Shown: in pieces, positions 57,150 through 64,000 of the stretch
How positions within the stretch are numbered: the stretch's first letter is position 1
How the letters are laid out: every line of letters begins with the position of its first letter
Assembly (NCBI GenBank): GCA_036346355.1
Contig: CM070580.1
Location: forward strand, 25,339,374 to 25,403,373
Reading direction: 5' to 3'
Origin: Rhipidocladum racemiflorum
Taxonomy: Eukaryota > Streptophyta > Magnoliopsida > Poales > Poaceae
Length of the DNA: 64,000 nt
Translations under genes and position numbers: made by a program
Notes under the pieces: model-generated
The model's input: only the letters and a program-made list of their open reading frames with translations
The model's database searches: none
Told to the model about the DNA's origin: nothing

Positions 57150-58310
57150 TCAGTTGGCACAAAATCAAGATCGATGTCGACGATGTGGAATCAAGTAGAG
57201 AAATTTAATGATAGAGGAAATTTCAGCGTGTGACAATGTGTAGTGAAAGATGTCCTTGTCTAGGAAGAGTTAATCATTGCTCTAGAATGGGACAAACTGA
57301 AAAAGACATCCGAAAAAGACTAGAAGGTGATAGAGCGGAAGGTTGTCGATATAATCCGTCTATGCCCCTCCGATGAGGTAAAATACTCGGTGACCAAGGA
57401 GAATTCACTAAATTCACTAAAGAACTTATGGTAGGACTTAGAGGAATTATATCTGGCGAAATCGCTGACAAACCGGTGGGTGCTAAAGCGATAATTGTAT
57501 ATGTTGCGCATGGAGGATGGTATACGGTTCGTTGACCATCTCAATATCTTCAACAAGCTTATCGCATAGTTTATTAGTGTGGATAAGAAAATTGGGGAGA
57601 ATGATAAAGCCGTCATACTGGTATCACCTCTACCACCATCTTGGGAGCAATTAGTGATGAAAATTCTTGTCAAAAAAATCACTCTCAACTTAAACGAGGC
57701 AATTGTATATCTATTGGAGGTAGAATCCTTGAAAAAGCCATCAAAATTTTCATCATTGAGTGATCAAGCATTGGTTGTAGTAGGTGTTGCAAGCAAAATT
57801 AAGAGTATAAGAAGAAGAAAAAAGGCAAGAGCAAGAGTAAGAGTACACGTGTATGCTATCTATGTGACGAGAAAAGTTATGTGATAAAGGATTGTCCGTG
57901 TTTGAAGCAAATAAGATGTGCATGCTTAATGACGGTAGCAAAAGATGATTCAGATGTACTTATCATCAGTCAATCAGGTACTTCTCATAGATGAATATTA
58001 GATTCAGGTTGTTGCTTCCACATATATTTGACAAGAGAGATGTTTGACAAAGTATCTCTTTGCCAATCACATAGAGTTGTTCACTTGGCTGATTGCAAGG
58101 AGTATGCAATTACTAAGGTATGAACAGTTACATTGAAGATGTGTGATGGAGTACATCGTATATTGACGGGAGTTCGGTATATACCTGGTATAAAGAAGAA
58201 TATAATATCTATGAGGTCACTTGAACTCGAAGGTTGTGAGATATCACTTTGAGATGGATTCATGTAAGTTACTTGCAAAGAGCAGGTGATCATGAAAAGT
58301 ATCTAGAGCA
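57150..58310 (+). pseudogene. copia gag and protease debris
   Basis: Readable parts are a gag segment at 57500-57760 (MEDGIRFVDHLNIFNKLIA, VILVSPLPPSWEQLV), a zinc-knuckle-like CYLCDEKSYVIKDCPC near 57855-57902 with the first His lost, and a protease start ILDSGCCFHIYLTREMF near 57990-58045 with its DSG kept. Stops and frameshifts occur throughout. Confidence 0.7.
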
Positions 58311-58494
58311 TCGGAGGATAATGATTGATAGGTAAACCTAAAAGAAGGGTAATCAATGAGAGGTTTTAAAAAAACCTGATCAAGAGAAGAAAACTGCATC
58401 GTCAACGGTACAAATTCATATCCCAACTACAGTTATGTGTAGAGCTGCAAAGACGGTTGCAAAATCTAGCGTACGTAAAGACGAATGTGGGAAT

Positions 58495-59186
58495 TGTTGG
58501 AAAAAGGAATATGTGGTGAGACTAACCACGAAGTACCTTGGTGCATGTGGATCATGGAGGCGGTATAAATCTATGACATAGAGGGCTATATGAACAGAAT
58601 GTGTTGTTAACCAAACTGCACAAAGAAAATACTCTCAGGTGGAGGGTTCGGGCAGCCAAACACAAACAGCAACACACACATTGCGGTGATGAGCACAAGC
58701 CCCTATGGTGGGGGTACTCCCAAGGGTGGGAGGAAAAAATACGGGGATGACTTGAAGCAAGTTCTTGGAGGTGCACAATGACTTCAACGGATAAGAGTCA
58801 AGGTGATTATTAATTATGGTGACTCATATATAGTCTTTTAGGATTTAAAAAGATGTGCTAGATTAATCATAGTAGGATTAGGATTCCTACTTTCTTTTAG
58901 AGTAGTGTCCTTACTTGCTTTGGAGGAGGACTAAGGGAGCTATATAAACACATGATGAGAGAGCAACGATTTCTTGTACTCTTTTGAGGTTGTGCTTAAA
59001 GAATTTGCGGTTGGCTTCGCCAAATCTTTTCTATCTTATTGTGGTTGCTTCAACATCGTTATTTTGATTCTCTCTATGAGATTCATCCTCTTAGTTCTTG
59101 AGACCGTGCACGCTCGTGCCGTATCTTACAAAACTCTGATATGATCTGAGGCCACTGCGCATAAGAAGGGGTATCAGAGTGTAACA
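58495..59186 (+). repeat. 3' LTR of the copia remnant (692 bp)
   Basis: It starts TGTTGG and ends AACA. A TATA box is visible in GAGCTATATAAACAC (about 58936-58950). Confidence 0.75.
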
Positions 59187-59774
59187 CTCATGAACTTTAG
59201 TTTGTTTGGACCACACATTGCTATCCGGAAATGACATGGGAAAGAAGAGACCTTGCTGTTGGCCCCATCAAATGACACTGCAAACACATGTTTAAGGATG
59301 AATGTTCCTACTACTCTACATGACTTGTAGCTTTGTAGGAATGATTTATTTGAACTATAATTCAACTAATAGTACCAATACATGAGTCTGCACGAAAATG
59401 CAGAATTGCTTGCGTTAATCCTATTAAAACTAGAGAGAAGAGATATATTTGCTATTCACAACTATCCATCTCATTTATTATTAAGAAATTATATATATAT
59501 ATACACACACACACACGCGCGCATTATTAGTTTACGCCTCATGAACCACATGGGCCACATACGCAAAATGGGCCAAGAGAGAGAAAGAGAGATATGAGTT
59601 AGACTATTTATTATGTACATAACACCCCATCAAACTCAAGGTGCATCTGAAGCACTGAGTTTTAGTAAATGAAGTCGATGTTGTTCTCGAGCCTGACCCT
59701 TTGTGAAGAAGTTTGCAACTTTTTTAAAGGCAAATACTTGAGATCAATGTTCAACTGACCTTGTCAATGATACA
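59187..59774. other. Unassigned; contains AT/AC/GC microsatellite
   Basis: (AT)n(AC)n(GC)n runs at 59489-59522. Otherwise nothing was recognised. Confidence 0.5.
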
Positions 59775-60470
59775 TCAACACCGATGTACTTAGTCAATTC
59801 ATGTTTGCTAGTGTTGATGTATCATTGACAAGTGTTGTCATTGAAAAGTGCTAGTGTTGTCATTGAAAAGTGGTGTAGAAGCATCACTAATGGTGACAGT
59901 GCTAGTGTTGTCATTGAAAAGTGGTGTAGAAGCATCACATGAGACACCAAGATCAGACAAAAGCCAACCCAACCAGACAATTTCTAAGGTAGTGTTGGCA
60001 ACGGCTTGAAGCTTAGCCTCAGCACTAGAACGTGATACTGCAGTCTACTTCTTGGATTTCAAGGCAATGAGCGAGTTACCAAGTAATATGCAGCAACCAG
60101 CGATAGAATGTCAATCAATAGAATCACTCATCCAAATGGAGTCAGAGTAAGTGTAAAGTTGGAGCAGACTCAAACTAGCATAGAACAAGCATGTCGATGC
60201 AGTCCCTCTCAAGAATCTGAGCACACGAAGAAGATGACCACAATGGACTGATGTGGGTACACTAACAAATTGACTGAGAATGTGCACATCATGAGCAATG
60301 TCTAGTCTGGTGACAGTGAGATAAACAATACTCTCAACAAGTTGTGGTAGCAAGAAGGATCTACCAATGGTACACCATCTGTAGGACAAAGCTGCAGCTG
60401 AAGTTCAATGGGTGTAGCAGCATTACGAGTATTAGCCATACCAGATAAAGCAAGCAAGTCTTATCCATAT
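59775..60470 (-). pseudogene. copia reverse transcriptase/RNase H fragment
   Basis: On the minus strand the reading starts at about 60470 (KYG*DLLALSGMANTRNAATPIEL) and shows LVESIVYLTVTRLDIAHDVHILSQFVS, the block before copia RNase H (normally YLTVTRPDIAYAV), then HLLRVLRFLRGTAS and YSDSIWMSD. Stops and frame changes follow to about 59780. The upstream part is missing because an hAT-like sequence begins at 60472. Confidence 0.75.
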
Positions 60471-61343
60471 TTAGGGGCGAATCCACCGAAAGGCTTTGCT
60501 AGACTAGAGCCTGCCCTCCACCGCAGAGTCGGAATAACCCCTCCACCGACAGCTGCCTCCATGGTTGTCCTCGCTCAAACTAGGGAAGAACGAAGAACAA
60601 AAGGTTGAAGTCAAGAATAGGGGAAGAAGAAAAAGCTAATTTTTGGTCTTTTTCGTACCCTACTAGGCCCAAGTGCGGTCTCATATTCATCATACCGACC
60701 CACTCTACATTCCCACCTAGTAGGCCACCAAACAAAAACAAGCAAAATACAAAAATAGGGAAATTCTGCACACCTGTGTGTAGCCAACTCGGTGGGGCCT
60801 AGAGGACAAAAGAAGCCCTAGCCCTAGGTATTGGTTGCTGGCGAAGTAGCGGCACACAACGAGAAGGTGGGGCGTGGGCGTGCGGTGCAGCAGAGAAGCC
60901 GGGGGCACGGACGTTGAGAGCAGCGACACAAGGTGCTAAGCTGGAGAGGGGATATGCTTGCCAAGGGCGGACCAGGTCGATCGAGCATCAGGCGTCCACC
61001 ATCAGGTGATGGAATCGAGGAGTGGAGCCATGTGGAACCACGGATGGTGATTGCCAACCGAGCGGCAATGAGGAGGAGGGGATGAGGCGTGAGGGGAGCC
61101 TAGGCTGGCATGTTGGGGCGGCCAAGCGCTGGGCAGGGCGACGACGCCGATGAGCCTAGTGGCCATCCCCAGAGCACCCAAATTTTGAAATGGAGGAAGA
61201 GGAGCAGAGGAAGTGCTGGGGAGGAGGGTTGTGCTAACTGAGAGGTAATGAGGTTGTATACTCTTTAGCATATGACATAATTTTATTGTTTACTATTTAG
61301 TTTTTGTTACTCTTTAGTATATAATATATAATTATATATATTT

Positions 61344-61775
61344 TTAGTTAGTAACATAGTTGTATACTTGTATTTGTTTATATATTTGCAATAATGGAGA
61401 AACGAACTTTGCATAATTATTTCACAAGTATTTCAAGTAGTACTCCTCCAACCGATGAGAGCACAACTCAACCAAAGTGGCTTTGACTACAATTTAATCC
61501 GAATGAAATTATTACTGATTTGGGATGTCGAATGCCAATAGAAGATTATGCCAATGAAATTAGTTAGTAACATAGTTGTATACTTGTATTTGTTCGTAGA
61601 TTTGCAATAATGGAGAAATGAACTTTGCATAATTATTTCACAAGTATTTCAAGTAGTACTCCTCCAACCGATGAGAGCACAACTCAACCAAAGAGGCTTT
61701 GACTACAATTTAATCTGAGTGAAATTATTACCAATCCGGGATGTCGAATGCCAATAGAAGATTATGCCAATGAAA
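61344..61775 (+). repeat. Direct tandem duplication, period 216 bp, over the transposase start
   Basis: TTAGTTAGTAACATAGTTG starts at 61344 and again at 61560; both copies include the start codon and the first 50 or so codons, with few differences. Confidence 0.88.
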
Positions 61776-63486
61776 TTAGAGATCAAGTGAGGGTATATTT
61801 GTCGAATGGTCCAACTCAACCAATTTGGTATGCCTTTTCAAAGGCATTGGATGGAAAAATCTAGAGATTCTTTCAAGAACAATGGTTTAATAAGCTTGAT
61901 TGGTTGAAATATAGTGTGTAAAAGGATGCTATATTTTATTTCTATTATTTTCTTTTCAAGAAATTATCACAACCAAACACATTTGTGAATGATGTATTTA
62001 CAAAGATTGGGTTGTCTTGTTGGAGGACAGCTTGAGATGCTTCCAATAAATATATTGGTCATCCAAATGATTTCCACAATATTGCAAGGGGTGAGTGTGA
62101 AGACTTCAAAAATCAGCAGTCAAATGTGTCTAATAAAATAAGTTTTACACTAAAGAGGTGAAAATTGCATACAGAATCAATTTGACTGCATCTTTATATT
62201 ATGCAAGATACCTGATACCACAAGTTGAAGCTTTTCATGGACATGGTAATTCATTTACTTCCATTAACAAGGAAAATTTCAAAGCGTTGTTGGATTGGTA
62301 CAAAGATTAGAAGGAGGAAGCAAAGGAGGCATTTGATACAGCTCCAGGACATGCAGTTATGATTTCTCCAGAAAATCAAAAAGAGCTTACGAAATGTTGT
62401 ACATAAGATGTCACGGAAGTGATTAATGGTGATATTACAGATGGGAATTTCATAGTGTTTATTGATGAGTTTCGAGATTAATCAACAAAAGAGCAAATGG
62501 CAATTATTATGAGGTTAGTTGCATATATATATTTTTTAGCCATAACATTTATGCATTGTTGTGTTATTCCAATTTTGCAAGATGTAGTAGAGTTATTTCG
62601 AATTTCTTTAACTATTTTCCCCTGATAGTGACTGCCATGAGTGTCTCTTGCAAGAGAAAAGGCGTTTGGATTGAAAACAATTACGATGTCTTGTTGGAGA
62701 AGTTGGAGAATGGTTTGATTGGGGCAGGATTACATCAAGAAACTGTCCTAGCTAGACTTGGAAATACTCAATGGGTTCACACCTCAAAACCTTACTTCAT
62801 ATATACCAAATGTGGGAGGCAGTAGTGGATGTGCTATGCTTATAAGTGAAGATACTTGTCAAAACTCAAATCATAGTGAAACAATAGGTTTGCTAAAAAA
62901 GATGGATTGCTTTGAATTTGTATTCATCATGCATTTCTTTCATAACCTTGTTGAGCATTACAAATGAGCCATCACTTGCTTTGCAAAAGAAAGCATCAAG
63001 ATATTGTTGAAGCTATGGACTTGATACAAGATGTGAAAGAATGGTTACAAAATATGAGGGGTAATGGGTGGGAGCCGTTGTTCGATCAAGTCAAAAGTTT
63101 TTTTTGAGACATATGGTATTGTCGTGCCAAATATGGATGATATTACAAAGTTGATATTTTTAATGCTGCTCTTGATGCAACTATGAATGATATGAATAAT
63201 TGCTTCAATGAAGTTTCCTTAGAGTTATTGGTATGCATGTCTTGTCTTTATCCAAGTGATTCATTCTCTAAGTTTGATGTTGATAAACTTGTTCGACTTG
63301 CTAAGATTTATACTGGTGATTTCATGGTAGTTGATCGGTTCTTGTTAAGAAGTCAGCTTCAAACCTTCATTCTCAACATTAGGAAAGTGAGGAATTTCAA
63401 GGATGTCGTGATATTTCTTGCATCAATGATGGTTGAAATAAAAAAGATAGAAATTTCCTATTGGTATATCGTCTTATTGAGTTGAC
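61391..63486 (+). pseudogene. hAT transposase (DUF4371 / ZMYM1-like) pseudogene
   Basis: The start reads MEKRTLHNYFTSISSSTPPT. Recognisable parts are the TTF-finger lead (RDQVRVYLSNGPTQP, FNKLDWLKYSV, DAIFYFYYFLF), the DUF4371 region (NLTASLYYARYLIPQVEAFHGHG, 62180-62250) and the catalytic C-half (GLHQETVLARLGNTQW, 62728-62775; VSLELLVCMSCLYPSDSF, 63207-63262; LVYRLIEL at the end). Many stops and frameshifts break it. The 5' part is duplicated (61344-61775). It cannot make an active transposase. Confidence 0.75.
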
Positions 63487-64000
63487 ATAACCGGGCCTAA
63501 AGGTTGCTCATCGGACTCTTAATCTAACCAAAATGAGTTACACAAGACTCCAGAGCACTAGCATTGATAGAATAAGCAATAGTAACAGTATCAACAAGGT
63601 GACATGGAGTAATGTACTGGTGCTGGAAGTGACCATGACCGAGAATTCCATCTAGCCCCATGATATGTGAAGCAATATTGTAATAACACCACCGATAGAG
63701 CACGCATAGCAAATAGTAGCACCAGCACCAGTGAATCAATAAAATTAGTTGTAGTAGCAGCACTCCAGTAGCACTAACGGTTTAGTGAAGCACCAATCAC
63801 AGAGCACTGGTGGAGCAGAGTCTCTCCAAGAATTCCTTCCTATCCCACACACGCATGCCTCGCATCGCGTGTGCCCAATCTCACCTTCCTTCAGTCGCTC
63901 CACCTCCCTAGTTCCCTAATGAAGGTTATGGCGGCGTAGTTTACACGAAAAAAATCAAAGTTGCGACATAGGCGCAAGGTGGCCTCGGAGAGGGAGTCCG
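63487..64000. other. Unassigned right edge of window
   Basis: No homology was recognised after the transposase break at about 63486. A 79-codon minus-strand frame (63524-63763) has no family I know. The last 200 bases become GC-rich. Confidence 0.35.

Larger units (their letters stand above)
57030..59186 (+). mobile_element. Ty1/copia remnant: truncated 5' LTR, gag-protease debris, complete 3' LTR
   Basis: The right LTR (58495-59186) starts TGTTGGAAAAAGG after a purine-rich ACGAATGTGGGAAT tract and ends GTATCAGAGTGTAACA. Its last 65 bases recur at 57030-57093 as the only remainder of the left LTR. Next to it TGATATCAAAGCCAAG (57096-57111) is a decayed initiator-tRNA-Met primer site (TGGTATCAGAGCC type). 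Between them lies decayed gag and protease without integrase or RT, so the middle was deleted. Confidence 0.75.
60472..63486 (+). mobile_element. hAT element remnant with TTF/ZMYM1-like transposase, 3'-truncated
   Basis: The possible left end TAGGGGCGAATCCA directly interrupts the copia fragment. TAGGGGCGGAGCCA-type ends are usual for the plant hAT family whose transposase has a TTF zinc finger, DUF4371 and a dimerisation domain. The transposase reading stops within the dimerisation domain at about 63486 and unrelated sequence follows, so the right end is lost. The stretch 60600-61270 before the gene has no recognised content. Confidence 0.55.

Overview
The window is nuclear DNA of a grass (Poaceae). 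It holds four intact-looking plant genes with GT-AG introns and grass-style GC-rich first exons, set among nested Ty3/gypsy, Ty1/copia, hAT, Tourist and Stowaway elements and Helitron-like repeats. The species cannot be fixed from sequence alone. Nothing prokaryotic or organellar was seen.

Layout. 1-9051: 3' two thirds of an old Tat-type gypsy element (A) on the plus strand, with decayed pol, a long antisense gene and a 3' LTR. 9052-about 15256: a second, deleted gypsy element (C) whose 3' LTR is split by an hAT-like element; that element carries a solo LTR and a second hAT-like element, each with target-site duplications (TSDs). 15640-17857: ribosomal protein eS7 gene with site II and telo-box promoter motifs. 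18243-19717: Ac/Ds-like element carrying an apparent AAA-ATPase exon. 20276-23698 (minus): plastid malonyl-CoA:ACP transacylase, 10 exons. 24.5-26.6 kb: MITEs and a Helitron-like repeat with a minisatellite. 27458-28132 (minus): intronless PYL abscisic-acid receptor. 30291-42284: a 1.06-kb hAT-like element split by a complete 10.9-kb gypsy element (B, minus orientation), with exact TSDs for both. 42495-43650: a MITE holding a copia-type solo LTR. 44501-48466: a short-PPR (THA8-like) pseudogene whose intron collected MITEs. 48.7-50.7 kb: LTR fragment, second Helitron-like copy and a long foldback repeat. 53011-55588: LRR receptor-like pseudokinase of the IMK/MRLK type. 57030-59186: copia remnant. 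59775-60470: copia RT fragment (minus). 60472-63486: decayed hAT transposase gene.

The four genes belong to separate processes (cytosolic translation, plastid fatty-acid synthesis, ABA perception, cell-surface signalling) and show no sign of joint function. The most unusual content is the record of nested insertions and the antisense gene family found in all three gypsy elements. All calls come from reading the sequence by eye; no database search was run.
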